Below are positions 18,546 to 28,058 of a DNA stretch of 64,000 nt, piece by piece. Below the pieces are notes generated by a model. It made no database searches. It had not been told where the DNA came from and worked only from the letters and a program-made list of their open reading frames with translations. Location: NCBI RefSeq assembly GCF_015767275.1, contig NZ_JADWMY010000007.1, positions 62,001 through 126,000 on the forward strand, given 5' to 3'. Position numbers and translations under genes: made by a program. Position 1 is the stretch's first letter, and the number at the start of each line of letters is the position of its first letter. Origin of the DNA: Herbaspirillum sp. AP02 (GTDB lineage Bacteria; Pseudomonadota; Gammaproteobacteria; Burkholderiales; Burkholderiaceae_D).

Positions 18546-20195
18546 TCACAACGCCATGTCAGCGGCGGCATTGGCCTTGGGCTTTTCCATGCTGCCCTTG
18601 GCGCCATCCTTGCCACCGGCCTTGGGGGCGATCACCGGCGGCGGTGCCAGTTGCAGCACGTCGCTGGTATAGGCCCATTCCTTGGCGACCTGGTCGGGAT
18701 GGTCATTGAGCCTGGTCCCATAGCTGGGCACGATCTGGCGTACCTTCTGCTGCCACTCGGGTGTGGCCAGCTTGTCCTTGAAGACCTTCTGCAACACGGT
18801 CAGCATGATCGGCGCGGCGGTCGAGGCGCCGGGCGATGCGCCCAGCAGGCCGGCCATGCTACCGTCGGCCGAGGCCACGATCTCGGTACCCAGTCTCAAC
18901 ACGCCGCCCTTGCTGTCGTCGCGCTTGATGATCTGCACCCGCTGGCCGGCTTGCCACAGGCGCCAGTCTTCCTTCTTTGCATTGGGGAAGTATTCCTTCA
19001 GGGCCGCGAAACGCTGGTCGTCGGACTGCATCAACTGGCCGGCCAGGTATTCCACCAGGGGATACTCATCGATACCGACGCGGGCCATCGGCCACACATT
19101 GTGGGTGGTGGTGGTAGAGAACAGATCCCACAGCGAACCCTGCTTGAGGAACTTGGTCGAGAACGTGGCAAAGGGCCCGAACAGGATCACGCGCTTGCCA
19201 TCCAGCACGCGGGTATCCAGGTGCGGCACCGACATCGGCGGCGCACCCACGGAAGCCTTGCCATAGGCCTTGGCCAGGTGACGCTCGGCGATGGCGGGAT
19301 TGTCGGTGATCAGGAACGAACCACCGACCGGGAAGCCGGCGTAGTCACGCGCTTCCGGGATGCCGGACTTTTGCAGCAGCTTCAGCGCACCGCCGCCGGC
19401 GCCGATGAAGACGAACTTGGCATCGGTCTCGGTGGTGCTGCCATCCTTGAGGTTCTTGTAGCCGATGCGCCAGGTCCCGTCGGCGTTGCGGGTGATCTCG
19501 CGCACTTCGCTGGAGAGCTTCAGGGCGAAGTTGGGACGGCTCTGCAGATAGGCGGCGAACTGGCGGGTGATCTCGCCGAAGTTGACGTCGGTGCCCAATG
19601 GCGTCCAGGTCGCGGCCATCTTCTGCGCAGGATCGCGACCTTCCATCATCAGCGGCACCCACTTGGCGATCTGCGCGTGGTCTTCCGAATATTGCATGCC
19701 GGCAAACAGCGGGCTGGCCTGCAGCGCCTCATAGCGCTTCTTGAGAAAGGTCACGTTCTCATCGCCCCAGATGAAACTCATGTGCGGGGTCGAATTGATG
19801 AAGGAGCGCGGGTTCTTCAACACGCCGTTCTTGACCTGCCAGGACCAGAACTGGCGCGAGATCTGGAAGGCTTCGTTGATCTCGATGGCCTTGGCGATCT
19901 GGATCTTGCCGTCCTTGTCTTCAGGCGTGTAGTTCAGTTCGGCCAGGGCCGAGTGGCCGGTGCCGGCGTTGTTCCAGCCGTTGGAGCTTTCCTCGGCCAC
20001 GCCATCCAGGCGCTCGACCATTTCCATGGACCAGCCCGGTTCCAGCTCATTGAGCCAGACCGCCAGGGTGGTGCTCATGATGCCGCCGCCGATCAGCAGC
20101 ACGTCGACCTTCTTGACGTCGGCCGCCTGCGAGGCTGGTACGGTGACCAGCGCAACTACGAATCCCAGCAGGGCCAGGAAGGATTTTTTCAACAT
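18546..20195 (-). CDS. mqo: Malate:quinone oxidoreductase with a signal peptide
   Basis: A 549-residue FAD enzyme that oxidises malate to oxaloacetate and passes electrons to quinone, an alternative to NAD malate dehydrogenase. The MQO body starts at about residue 28 with [25 protein letters not shown] (FAD-binding glycine motif) and includes [35 protein letters not shown] and [13 protein letters not shown], all diagnostic. Before it lies a typical Sec-type signal ([18 protein letters not shown]... ending ASQA). The same arrangement occurs in some pseudomonad and Burkholderiales MQOs, in contrast to E. coli Mqo, which is cytoplasmic-side peripheral. The C-terminus has a Lys/Ala/Gly-rich extension. 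It is monocistronic. Confidence 0.95.
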   Translation of the reverse strand: MLKKSFLALLGFVVALVTVPASQAADVKKVDVLLIGGGIMSTTLAVWLNELEPGWSMEMVERLDGVAEESSNGWNNAGTGHSALAELNYTPEDKDGKIQIAKAIEINEAFQISRQFWSWQVKNGVLKNPRSFINSTPHMSFIWGDENVTFLKKRYEALQASPLFAGMQYSEDHAQIAKWVPLMMEGRDPAQKMAATWTPLGTDVNFGEITRQFAAYLQSRPNFALKLSSEVREITRNADGTWRIGYKNLKDGSTTETDAKFVFIGAGGGALKLLQKSGIPEARDYAGFPVGGSFLITDNPAIAERHLAKAYGKASVGAPPMSVPHLDTRVLDGKRVILFGPFATFSTKFLKQGSLWDLFSTTTTHNVWPMARVGIDEYPLVEYLAGQLMQSDDQRFAALKEYFPNAKKEDWRLWQAGQRVQIIKRDDSKGGVLRLGTEIVASADGSMAGLLGASPGASTAAPIMLTVLQKVFKDKLATPEWQQKVRQIVPSYGTRLNDHPDQVAKEWAYTSDVLQLAPPPVIAPKAGGKDGAKGSMEKPKANAAADMAL

Positions 20196-20699
20196 TGTCT
20201 AATCCGTTTGTGATGGAGAGAGGGCTGCCTCCCTGCGCCAGGCGCGGGAGTCGGACAACCGGTGCGGGACGCTTCCTGCACACCTGCCGTGGAGGGCAGG
20301 TGCGACACGCGACGCCACGTGCGATGCGCGCCATTGCAAGGCGGCGCACCGACGACCGGGCGTGGCCGCGCGGGGCCACGGCGCACGTCACGGGTCGCTG
20401 CCCGGGGCGTGCCTGCCGGATTCAACTGCCTGTCCGATACCTGTCTCCGGCATTTGGGGAATGCCTGTACAAATCGTCTCCGTCAGAGCGGACCGGGATC
20501 GGGTCATGTCGAGGGAGCGCAGGGTAGCACGGCGACGGTACCGACGGCGATTGCGGATATCCCTCATTACCGCGCCGGCACAAGCCTGTTCTCGCTCAGG
20601 AAATCCCCGATACCGGCGGCACGATGGCTGGCTGACAATGGGAACTGCAAAAACAGTCACCATCCCTCACAGGGATCACCAGAACAGCCAGGGGCCCGT
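20196..20699. other. Non-coding region between divergent mqo and cheD
   Basis: About 500 bases, GC-rich, with short open frames that look like chance. It must contain the promoters for mqo and cheD, but I could not assign -35/-10 elements with confidence. No RNA gene or repeat was recognised. Confidence 0.5.
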
Positions 20700-21311
20700 A
20701 TGCAGACCGTCATCAACAAACCGGAAAATTTCGCGTCCTACGTCTATCACGACCGGGCCTTCGACTGCGAAACCGCCAAGATCCTGCCGGGCGAGTACTA
20801 CTACACCGGCGCCGACATGATGATCGTCACCGTACTGGGCTCGTGCGTATCAGCCTGCCTGCGCGATCGCGTCAGCGGCGTGGGCGGGATGAACCACTTC
20901 ATGCTGCCTGATGGCGGTGGCGAGGCCGACAGCCCGATCTCGGCCTCGATGCGCTACGGCACCTATGCCATGGAAGTATTGATCAACGACGTCCTCAAGG
21001 CCGGCGCCCGGCGCGAGAACCTGGAATGCAAGGTCTTTGGTGGCGGTGCGGTGCTGCGCGGGATGAACGCGATGAATGTCGGCGAACGCAATGCCGCCTT
21101 CGTCAGGAGCTTCCTCTCGGCTGAAAAGATCCGCGTGGTGGCCGAAGACCTCAACGACATCTGGCCGCGCAAGGTCCACTTCTTCCCCCGCAGCGGCAAA
21201 GTGCTGGTCAAGAAGATCAAGGAAGCCGGTGCCGACCTGGCCAACCGCGAACGCGAATATGCCTCCAAGCTGCAAGCCAAGCCGGTGGGTGGGGAAATCG
21301 ATCTGTTCTAA
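20700..21311 (+). CDS. cheD: Chemoreceptor glutamine deamidase CheD
   Basis: A 203-residue CheD, which deamidates Gln to Glu in the cytoplasmic part of methyl-accepting chemotaxis proteins and can be regulated by CheC/CheY. The catalytic Cys and His are visible: C49 in TVLGSCVSACLRD and H66 in GMNHFMLP, with the same 17-residue spacing as C27/H44 in the Thermotoga enzyme, and a Thr (T44) just before. The ATG at 20700 is the only sensible start, preceded by a weak AGGGG. No other che gene is adjacent, so this is an orphan copy; a chemoreceptor gene lies 8 kb away at 29089-30720. A terminator follows at 21429. Confidence 0.93.
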   Translation: MQTVINKPENFASYVYHDRAFDCETAKILPGEYYYTGADMMIVTVLGSCVSACLRDRVSGVGGMNHFMLPDGGGEADSPISASMRYGTYAMEVLINDVLKAGARRENLECKVFGGGAVLRGMNAMNVGERNAAFVRSFLSAEKIRVVAEDLNDIWPRKVHFFPRSGKVLVKKIKEAGADLANREREYASKLQAKPVGGEIDLF

Positions 21312-21428
21312 GCGCTGGTGCTGAACCTGCCTTCATGGCTAATTTCGAATATCAGTCCCAGGCCGATCCGGAGCGTGGTCACCGTATGCCCCACTTCGCT
21401 CTCACCTGAATCTGCGCCCTCAACAAAA

Positions 21429-21459
21429 AATGCCGCCCGGCACAACACCGGGCGGCATT
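21429..21459. terminator. Terminator between convergent cheD and otnI
   Basis: AATGCCGCCCGG (21429-21440) pairs with CCGGGCGGCATT (21448-21459). An A-run precedes it on the plus strand, giving a U-run for the minus-strand transcript, so it best fits otnI. Confidence 0.85.
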
Positions 21460-21497
21460 CTGTTGCATCGACGCCCAACTTGCGGGCGCCTGGGCAC

Positions 21498-22301
21498 TTA
21501 CTTCTTCAGCGTCGTCAGTCCCTGTTCGGCCAGGGCCTTGAGCCAGCCCAGGCCGGCCGAGGTGGCGCCGGCCGGGTTGTATTCGCAACCGATCCAGCCC
21601 TGGTAACCCAGCGAATCGATCAGCTTGAGCAGGTAGGGATAGTTCAGCTCGCCCACGTCCGGCTCGTGACGTTCCGGCACACCGGCGATCTGGATGTGGC
21701 CGATGCCGGGCATGTCGCGCTTGAGCTTCACGGCGACGTCGCCCTCGACGATCTGGCAGTGGTAGCAGTCGAACTGCACCTTCAGATTGGGCGCGCCCAC
21801 TTCGGCGCAGATGGCTTGCGCATCATCCTGGCGGTTCAGGAAGAAGCCGGGAATGTTGCGGGTGTTGATTGGCTCGATGACCACGGTCAGGCCGGCGGAC
21901 TCGGCCTGGTGTGCGGCATAGGACAGGTTGTCCAGATACACGGCGCGATGCTGTGCGCGATCCTGATCAGGCTTGATCAGGCCGGCCATTACGTGCAGGG
22001 TCTGGTTGCCGATCACGGCGGCGTATTCCAGCGCGGTCTCAATGCTGCGCTTGAATTCGTCCTGGCGTCCCGGCAACGAGGCAATGCCACGCTCGCCGGC
22101 AGCCCAGTCGCCCGGGGGCGCATTGAACAGCGCCTGGGCCAGGCCATTGGCCTCCAGGCGCGACTTGATCTCTTGCGGCTGATAGTCGTACGGGAACAGG
22201 AACTCGACGCCGGAGAAGCCATCCTTGGCGGCGGCGGCGAAGCGGTCCAGGAAATCGTGTTCCACGTACATCATGCTCAGGTTGGCGGCAAAACGCAGCA
22301 T
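21498..22301 (-). CDS. otnI: 2-oxo-tetronate isomerase (hydroxypyruvate isomerase family)
   Basis: A 267-residue TIM-barrel isomerase. The start at 22301 ([21 protein letters not shown]) has GGAGAA before it; the frame runs on upstream without signals. The N-terminus, VEFLFPYDY, the HVMAG strand and the closing [14 protein letters not shown] match E. coli YgbM/OtnI and the Hyi family closely. In the pathway worked out for L-threonate and D-erythronate, OtnI converts 2-oxo-tetronate to 3-oxo-tetronate, the substrate of OtnK. Its neighbours are OtnC, OtnK and LtnD homologues, so this role is preferred over plain hydroxypyruvate isomerase. It is the last gene of the cluster. Confidence 0.85.
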   Translation of the reverse strand: MLRFAANLSMMYVEHDFLDRFAAAAKDGFSGVEFLFPYDYQPQEIKSRLEANGLAQALFNAPPGDWAAGERGIASLPGRQDEFKRSIETALEYAAVIGNQTLHVMAGLIKPDQDRAQHRAVYLDNLSYAAHQAESAGLTVVIEPINTRNIPGFFLNRQDDAQAICAEVGAPNLKVQFDCYHCQIVEGDVAVKLKRDMPGIGHIQIAGVPERHEPDVGELNYPYLLKLIDSLGYQGWIGCEYNPAGATSAGLGWLKALAEQGLTTLKK

Positions 22302-22427
22302 CGGGTTCTCCTTGATAACGATGGGGGCCAGTGTAGCGCGAACGCGGATCGCCGCGCAGACACCGACGGTGCAGAAAACGTCAAAGCCCGCAGGCACAGG
22401 CATGCGGGCTTTGAGCGGGACATCACA

Positions 22428-23741
22428 TTACTTGTTGACCATGCTGGGCTTGGTGACCAGGGTGGCAATCGACCCCACCACCAGCATGATGGCCAGCATG
22501 TACATGCCGGTTGCATTGCTGTGGGTCAGGTCCTTGAAGTAACCGATCAGGTAGGGGCTGACGAAACCGGCCAGGTTGCCCACCGAGTTGATGGCGGCGA
22601 TACCGACGGCCGCAGCAGCGCCCGACAGGAAGGACGTCGGCAGCGACCAGAACAGCGGTGCGCAGGTCAGCACGCCAGCGGCAGCCAGCGACAGTGCGGC
22701 GATCGACACGGCGGTGTTGTCGGCGAACAGGGCGGCGCCCACGAAGCCCACGCCACCCATCAGGGCCGGGATCACCAGGTGCCAGCGACGCTCGCGCATG
22801 CGGTCGGCGCTTCGGCCGATCAGGTTCATGGCGATGATGGCGCAGCCGAAGGGAATCGCCGACAGCAGGCCGATTTCCAGGTTGCCCTTCACGCCGGTGG
22901 CCTTGACCAGGGTCGGCATCCACAGCGTCAGGCCGTACTGGCCCATCACGAAGGAGAAGTAGATCAGGCACATCAGCCAGACACGTGCATCCTTGACGAT
23001 GGCGCCAAAGCCGTGCTTGCTCTCCTTGCCCTTGGCGTCGCCGTCGATGTCGGCCTGCAGGCTGGCTTTTTCTTCATCGGAGAGCCACTTGGCGCTCTTG
23101 ACGTCGTTGTCCAGATACAGAACCGTGGCCACGCCGATCAGCACGGCGGGAATGGCTTCGATCAGGAACATCCACTGCCAGCCTTCCAGACCGCCGTTGT
23201 TGTGGAAGGCATCCATGATCCAGCCCGACAGCGGGTTGCCCAGGATACCGGCCACGGGAATACCGGACATGAACACTGCGATCACCTTGGCACGACGGTG
23301 CGAGGGGAACCAGTAGGTCAGGTACAGGATGATGCCGGGATAGAAACCGGCCTCGGCCAGACCCAGCAGGAAGCGCAGGACGTAGAACTGGGTGGCGTTC
23401 TCCACGAACATGAAGGCCGCCGAGAGGATGCCCCAGGTGATCATGATGCGGGCGATCCAGATGCGCGCGCCGACCTTGTGCATCAGGATGTTGCTGGGCA
23501 CTTCGAAGAGGAAGTAGCCGATGAAGAACAGACCTGCGCCCAGACCGAAGACGGTCTCGGAAAAGCCCAGGTCCTGCGACATCTGCAACTTGGCGAAGCC
23601 GACGTTGACGCGATCCAGGTAGGCGATCACGTAGCACAGCATCAGGAAGGGCATGATGCGCCAGAAGACTTTCTTGTACAGACCGTCCTTGGTCTTGTCG
23701 TTGACGTCGAGGCCGACGCCGGAGGTGCTTGCGGTGGTCAT
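22428..23741 (-). CDS. MFS transporter of the anion:cation symporter family (probable sugar-acid permease)
   Basis: A 437-residue, 12-helix major facilitator. The opening VFWRIMPFLMLCYVIAYLDRVNVGFAKLQM and LLGLAEAGFYPGIILYLTYWFPSHRRAK are the signature segments of the ACS subfamily (GudP, ExuT, tartrate and phthalate permeases). A charged central loop (DIDGDAKGKESKHG) separates the two halves. Being flanked by otnI and the otnC/otnK/ltnD genes on the same strand, it is probably the importer of threonate, erythronate or a similar acid. There is a 323-base gap to otnC, so it may have its own promoter. Confidence 0.85.
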   Translation of the reverse strand: MTTASTSGVGLDVNDKTKDGLYKKVFWRIMPFLMLCYVIAYLDRVNVGFAKLQMSQDLGFSETVFGLGAGLFFIGYFLFEVPSNILMHKVGARIWIARIMITWGILSAAFMFVENATQFYVLRFLLGLAEAGFYPGIILYLTYWFPSHRRAKVIAVFMSGIPVAGILGNPLSGWIMDAFHNNGGLEGWQWMFLIEAIPAVLIGVATVLYLDNDVKSAKWLSDEEKASLQADIDGDAKGKESKHGFGAIVKDARVWLMCLIYFSFVMGQYGLTLWMPTLVKATGVKGNLEIGLLSAIPFGCAIIAMNLIGRSADRMRERRWHLVIPALMGGVGFVGAALFADNTAVSIAALSLAAAGVLTCAPLFWSLPTSFLSGAAAAVGIAAINSVGNLAGFVSPYLIGYFKDLTHSNATGMYMLAIMLVVGSIATLVTKPSMVNK

Positions 23742-24064
23742 GGTGTTACATCTCCCTAAGAGTGTCGCGGCTGCAGCTGCGGCCGCTGGTTGCTTGGTGC
23801 CCGTGGTCTGACGGGCAATTTATGGATTCAATCGGAGCACTAGCCTCCCCTTCCGAAAGAGGCTGGCACCCGGCATTGATGGACCGGTCTTGCGCCGGCT
23901 TCTTGTCCCATGCCTGCACCTATCTCCTGACGATGGGCGCAGGCAGGGCATGGCGGCCATCCGATGGCTGCCATGATTGCGTTGTTGCTGTTGGGTGGCG
24001 CGAGCTTCCTTGGGCTGGCCCGAACTTGCACAAACTTGTCCGGACTTGCCTGAAATCGCCTGGC
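23742..24064. other. Gap between otnC and the MFS gene
   Basis: About 320 bases without a convincing gene. A 7-bp inverted repeat TGCCCGT/ACGGGCA spans 23798-23817, upstream of the transporter start, and could be a regulator site or a hairpin modulating read-through from otnC. Confidence 0.45.
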
Positions 24065-24703
24065 CTACCAGCGCGCCTTGAAGGTAGCGCGCAGATCCTG
24101 CAGCGCGGGCTCTTCCAGCGGCGTGGCGCGGCCACCGGCGAGGTGCCACAGCTTGGCGGTTTCTTCCAGTTCCTCCAGGGCGAAGGCGGCCTTGGACACC
24201 GAACTCTCCCAGACCACCGGGCCGAGGCGTTCCAGCAGTACGCCGCGCACGCTGGTGGCGATCCTGGCGACCTGCTCGGCCACTTCCGGTGCACCCGGGC
24301 GGGCGTAGCGGATCAGCGGGATGTGGCCCACCTTCATCACGTAGTACGGCGTGATCGGCGGCAGCACGTCCTGTTCGCTGTACACGCCGTTGATGGTCAG
24401 CGCGACCAGATGCGTGGAGTGCGTGTGCACCACGGCATGCATCTCGGGATTGTTGTCGTAGACGGCACGATGCAGCACCAGCGTCTTGGAGGGCTTGTCG
24501 CCCGAGACCCATTCGCCGGCCGCATTCACCTTGGCAATGGCGGCCGGATCGAGATAGCCCAGGCAGGCGTCGGTGGGCGTGATCAGCCAGCCGTCATCGA
24601 GGCGGGCACTGATGTTGCCGGCCGAGCCCACGGTGTAGCCGCGCTGGTACAGCGAAGCACCGATGCGGCAGATCTCTTCGCGCAGTTGGCTTTCCTGGCT
24701 CAT
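24065..24703 (-). CDS. otnC: 3-oxo-tetronate 4-phosphate decarboxylase (class II aldolase family)
   Basis: A 212-residue class II aldolase/adducin-type protein. The phosphate-binding GSAGNISAR (26-34) and the zinc ligands H93 and H95 in VVHTHSTHL are visible, as is VGHIPLIRYARPGAPE. In the tetronate pathway OtnC decarboxylates 3-oxo-tetronate 4-phosphate to dihydroxyacetone phosphate, feeding glycolysis. The start overlaps the stop of otnK by four bases, indicating translational coupling. Homologous aldolases act on fuculose or ribulose phosphates, but the OtnK and LtnD neighbours decide the assignment. Confidence 0.88.
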   Translation of the reverse strand: MSQESQLREEICRIGASLYQRGYTVGSAGNISARLDDGWLITPTDACLGYLDPAAIAKVNAAGEWVSGDKPSKTLVLHRAVYDNNPEMHAVVHTHSTHLVALTINGVYSEQDVLPPITPYYVMKVGHIPLIRYARPGAPEVAEQVARIATSVRGVLLERLGPVVWESSVSKAAFALEELEETAKLWHLAGGRATPLEEPALQDLRATFKARW

Positions 24704-25986
24704 GCGGTTTTCCCGTCGAGGTAACGCAGTGCTTTTTCGAAGAAATCGACGCTGCCGAAATTACCCGACTTCAAGGCCAGCGCCACCGGTTGCTCATCCA
24801 GCGTGGCCGTGGCCGGCACGCCCGGATCGATCTGCGGGCCGATGCGCAGCGCCCGCACGTCCAGCGCCTGCACCACCGCACCCGAGGTCTCGCCACCGGC
24901 CACCACGAACTGGCGCACGCCGCGCTGCTTCAGGCTGGCGGCGATGCTGGCCAGCGCCTGCTCGACCAGATGGCCGGCCTTGGCCACGCCGAGTTCCTTC
25001 TGCACTGCCTTGACTTCGTCCGGAGTGGCGGTGGCATAGATCAGCACCGGTTCGTTCTTGATGCGCTCGTCGGCAAACGCCAGGGCCTGGGCGACCACGT
25101 CTTCGCCACGGGCCAGTGCCAGCGGGTCGATGCGGAAGGCGGGACGCTTGGCCTTCCATTCGGCCACCTGGGCATTGGTCGCCTTGGAGGCGGAGCCGGC
25201 CAGCACCACCGCCAGGCCATCGACCTTGGGCAGCTGCGCGGCTTCACCGGCAGCAGTGAGCAGACCGGCGCGACGGAAGTTCTCGGGCAGGCCCAGGGCC
25301 ACGCCGGAGCCGCCGGTGATCAGTTTCAGTTCGGCACAGGCTTCGCCCAGGGTGAACAGGTCCTTGTCGGAGACGGCATCGGCGATGGCCATCTTCACGC
25401 CCTCGGTGCGCAGCGCGGTGAAGCGCTCCTGGATGGCCGCCGCGCCACGAGCCACAGTGTCGTAACGCACCAGGCCGACCTTGGACTCGGTCTGGCGCTG
25501 CAGCACGCGCACCAGATTGGCATCGGTCATGGGCGTGAGCGGATGGTTTTCCATGCCCGATTCATTCAACAGCGCATCGGCCACGAACAGGTAGCCGCGA
25601 TAGAGGGTGCGGCCGTTTTCGGGGAAGGCCGGGCAGGCGATGGTGAAGTCCACGCCCAGTTCCTTCATCAGCGCGTCGGTGACCGGACCGATGTTGCCTT
25701 CGTCGGTGGAGTCGAAGGTAGAGCAGTACTTGAAGAAGAACTGCGTGCAGCCCTGTTGCTGCAACCAGCGCAGCGCGGCCAGCGATTGCTCGATGGCCTC
25801 GGCGGCCGGCACGGTGCGCGACTTCAGCGCGATCACCAGCGCGTCGGCAGCCACGCCGGGCATTTCGCTGGGCACGCCGATGGTCTGCACGGTGCGCATG
25901 CCGCCGCGTACCAGCATATTGGCCAGGTCGGTGGCGCCGGTGAAATCATCGGCGATGCAGCCCAGCAAGGGTCGGGATTGGGACAT
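24700..25986 (-). CDS. otnK: 3-oxo-tetronate kinase (four-carbon acid sugar kinase)
   Basis: A 428-residue member of the DUF1537 kinase family. The N-terminal sugar-binding domain opens LLGCIADDFTGATDLANMLVRGGM, the diagnostic family motif with its catalytic Asp pair. The C-terminal nucleotide-binding domain carries LITGGSGVALGLP and FVVAGGETSGAVVQAL. OtnK phosphorylates 3-oxo-tetronate at C4. It lies between ltnD and otnC and overlaps the latter. The presence of otnI and otnC favours OtnK over the related D-threonate/D-erythronate kinases (DtnK, DenD-linked) of other pathways. Confidence 0.9.
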   Translation of the reverse strand: MSQSRPLLGCIADDFTGATDLANMLVRGGMRTVQTIGVPSEMPGVAADALVIALKSRTVPAAEAIEQSLAALRWLQQQGCTQFFFKYCSTFDSTDEGNIGPVTDALMKELGVDFTIACPAFPENGRTLYRGYLFVADALLNESGMENHPLTPMTDANLVRVLQRQTESKVGLVRYDTVARGAAAIQERFTALRTEGVKMAIADAVSDKDLFTLGEACAELKLITGGSGVALGLPENFRRAGLLTAAGEAAQLPKVDGLAVVLAGSASKATNAQVAEWKAKRPAFRIDPLALARGEDVVAQALAFADERIKNEPVLIYATATPDEVKAVQKELGVAKAGHLVEQALASIAASLKQRGVRQFVVAGGETSGAVVQALDVRALRIGPQIDPGVPATATLDEQPVALALKSGNFGSVDFFEKALRYLDGKTA

Positions 25987-26030
25987 GGAAGCTCCTCGAT
26001 TCTGTGACAGTGACGACGACTTACTGATGA

Positions 26031-26927
26031 TTACTTGGCCTTGGCCGGCGGCAGGTCGATGCCCGGGAAGATCTTGATGACGGCCGAGTCATCCTCGCCG
26101 CCATGACCGGCGGTGGAGGCCATCATGAACATCTGGTGGGCAGCGGCCGACAGCGGCAGCGGGAATTTGCTACGGCGGGCGGTATCGAGCACCAAGCCCA
26201 GGTCCTTGACGAAGATGTCCACGGCCGACAGCGGGGTGTAGTCGCCATTGAGGATGTGCGGCACGCGGTTCTCGAACATCCAGGAATTGCCGGCGCTATG
26301 GGTGATGACGTCGTAGAGCGCATCCGGATTGACGCCTTCGCGCAGGCCCAGGGCCATGGCTTCGGCAGAAGCGGCGATGTGCACGCCGGCCAGCAGCTGG
26401 TTGATGATCTTGACCTTGGAGCCGATGCCGTGGGTATCGCCCAGGCGGTAGACCTTGCCCGCCATGCCGGCCAGCACGTCTTCGATCTTGGCATAGACCT
26501 CGGCGGGGCCGGAGGTCATCATGGTCATTTCGCCCGAGGCGGCACGCGCGGCGCCACCGGAGACCGGCGCATCCAGCAGCAGCAGGTCCTTGGTGGCCAG
26601 GCGCTGGCCCAGTTCGATGGCGAAGTCCGGTGCCACGGTGGCACTGGAGATGACCACGCTGCCCGGCTTCATCTGCGCCACGGCACCGTTCTCGCCGAAG
26701 AGCACGGTCTCGGTCTGGGCGGCATTGACCACCAGGGTGATGACCACATCCACCGACTTGGCCAGCTCGGCCGGATTGGCGCAGGCCACGCCACCGGCGG
26801 CGGCGAACTTGTCCAGGACTTCCTTGCGCACGTCACAGGCATGCACGTTGAAGCCGGCACGCAACAGCGAACTGGCCACGCCATAACCCATGGCACCCAA
26901 ACCGATCACACCTACATTCCTGGACAT
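26031..26927 (-). CDS. ltnD: L-threonate dehydrogenase-like (beta-hydroxyacid dehydrogenase)
   Basis: About 298 residues. The ATG at 26927 is chosen because GGAGA lies before it; a GTG four codons earlier is less likely. The Rossmann motif VGVIGLGAMGYGVASSLLRAG opens the protein, the substrate-binding DAPVSGGAARAASGEMTMM follows in the middle, and the catalytic Lys is in GSKVKIINQLLAG. These define the 2-hydroxy-3-oxopropionate reductase/3-hydroxyisobutyrate dehydrogenase family, in which LtnD oxidises L-threonate to 2-oxo-tetronate. The downstream otnK, otnC and otnI genes make LtnD the best reading. It is the first catabolic gene after the GntR regulator. Confidence 0.87.
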   Translation of the reverse strand: MSRNVGVIGLGAMGYGVASSLLRAGFNVHACDVRKEVLDKFAAAGGVACANPAELAKSVDVVITLVVNAAQTETVLFGENGAVAQMKPGSVVISSATVAPDFAIELGQRLATKDLLLLDAPVSGGAARAASGEMTMMTSGPAEVYAKIEDVLAGMAGKVYRLGDTHGIGSKVKIINQLLAGVHIAASAEAMALGLREGVNPDALYDVITHSAGNSWMFENRVPHILNGDYTPLSAVDIFVKDLGLVLDTARRSKFPLPLSAAAHQMFMMASTAGHGGEDDSAVIKIFPGIDLPPAKAK

Positions 26928-26997
26928 AATTGTCTCCACGTTGATGGCGCCGCTGCCGATGGAATAGGGCAGGACTGTTGCGCCGGGTTGATGATGC

Positions 26998-27019
26998 GAC
27001 GCCGGCTCATGCCGGCGTC
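26998..27019. terminator. Inverted repeat between gntR and ltnD
   Basis: GACGCCGGC (26998-27006), loop TCAT, GCCGGCGTC (27011-27019): a perfect 9-bp stem. There is no U-run on the minus strand, so it may attenuate rather than end transcription from the regulator into ltnD. Confidence 0.5.
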
Positions 27020-27104
27020 CGTATTTTCAAATCACTCTCTATCGATCCGTCTGGCTGCCTGAAGGCATCCTGCTCGTTCATTGCCTCGCCCCTTGAGCGG
27101 GGGA

Positions 27105-27806
27105 TCAGGCCTGCCCCTGGCTCAGGCGGCGTGCCGCATTGAACATGTGGGTCTGTGCAGCATTGCGGGCGGCCATTTCATCACCAGCACGGATGGCCTC
27201 GACGATGGCCTCATGTTCTTCGCGCACCTGGCGCGAGAAATCCTCATAGCGTGCTTCGTTGCCACGGGTGATGGCGGTGGCGGCTTCCAGGTACTGCGAC
27301 AGGAATTCCAGCGTCTTGATGAAGTAGGGATTGCGCGTGGCCTGGGCCAGTGCACGATGGAAGGCCACATCGGCTGCCACGCCGTCACCGCCGCCGGCGA
27401 CGTCAACGCCAATCTGCGCCAGTGCATCGTCGATGGCGCGCAGGTCCTCGGCGCTGCGGCGCTTGGCCGCCTGCGCCGCCACTTCGGCCTCGATGGCGCG
27501 GCGCAGCTCGACGATCTGCAACACCGCGTCGGGCGAACTGACCTCGGTGTAATCGATGCGCAAGGGCTTGATGCCAGCCTGCTCGGTGACGAACACCCCA
27601 CTTCCCTGACGCGGTTCGACCACGCCTTCATGCTTGAGCCGCGCAATGGCCTCGCGCACCACCGTGCGACTGACCCCGAACTGCTGGGCCAGCACCGCTT
27701 CGGTGGGAAGCTTGCTGCCACGCTGGAAGGCGCCGGCATCGATGTTCTCCAGCAATTGCCGGGCTACCGTGTCGCTCAAGGCCTGAGCAGGGATTTTCTG
27801 AAACAT
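27105..27806 (-). CDS. GntR-family regulator, FadR/FCD type, of the tetronate cluster
   Basis: A 233-residue transcription factor. The N-terminal winged helix (about 8-75) contains KLPTEAVLAQQFGVSRTVVREAIARLKHEGVVEPRQGSGVFV, and the C-terminal FCD ligand domain (about 95-225) contains ELRRAIEAEVAAQAAKRR, FHRALAQATRNPYF and HEAIVEAIRAGDEMAARNAAQTHM, whose acidic and His residues usually bind a metal and an organic acid. Its place upstream of and co-directional with ltnD suggests it represses the cluster until a tetronate intermediate binds. A TTGTATGATGACC sequence (minus strand, just upstream of the start) resembles a GntR half-site pair but was not found before ltnD. Confidence 0.87.
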   Translation of the reverse strand: MFQKIPAQALSDTVARQLLENIDAGAFQRGSKLPTEAVLAQQFGVSRTVVREAIARLKHEGVVEPRQGSGVFVTEQAGIKPLRIDYTEVSSPDAVLQIVELRRAIEAEVAAQAAKRRSAEDLRAIDDALAQIGVDVAGGGDGVAADVAFHRALAQATRNPYFIKTLEFLSQYLEAATAITRGNEARYEDFSRQVREEHEAIVEAIRAGDEMAARNAAQTHMFNAARRLSQGQA

Positions 27807-28058
27807 GCTGTCTCGCGGTCGTTTTATCGTCAGGTTATCCGGTCATCATACAAATTTATTTTGAGGCCGGCAATCCGATTTTTTCTCTTTACGCGGAGTA
27901 ACACCCCCTTTTTGCAGAAATTTGACGAAGATAGGAGAAATTACCCTGTTATATCCGGCAGTTCGCTCCAGACATCAAGAATGTGAATATCTCAGCCCAT
28001 GCTGCGTCGCCGGGCGGCTGGCTCTACAATCGACGCTTTCCTGCTACGGATTCGCCGC

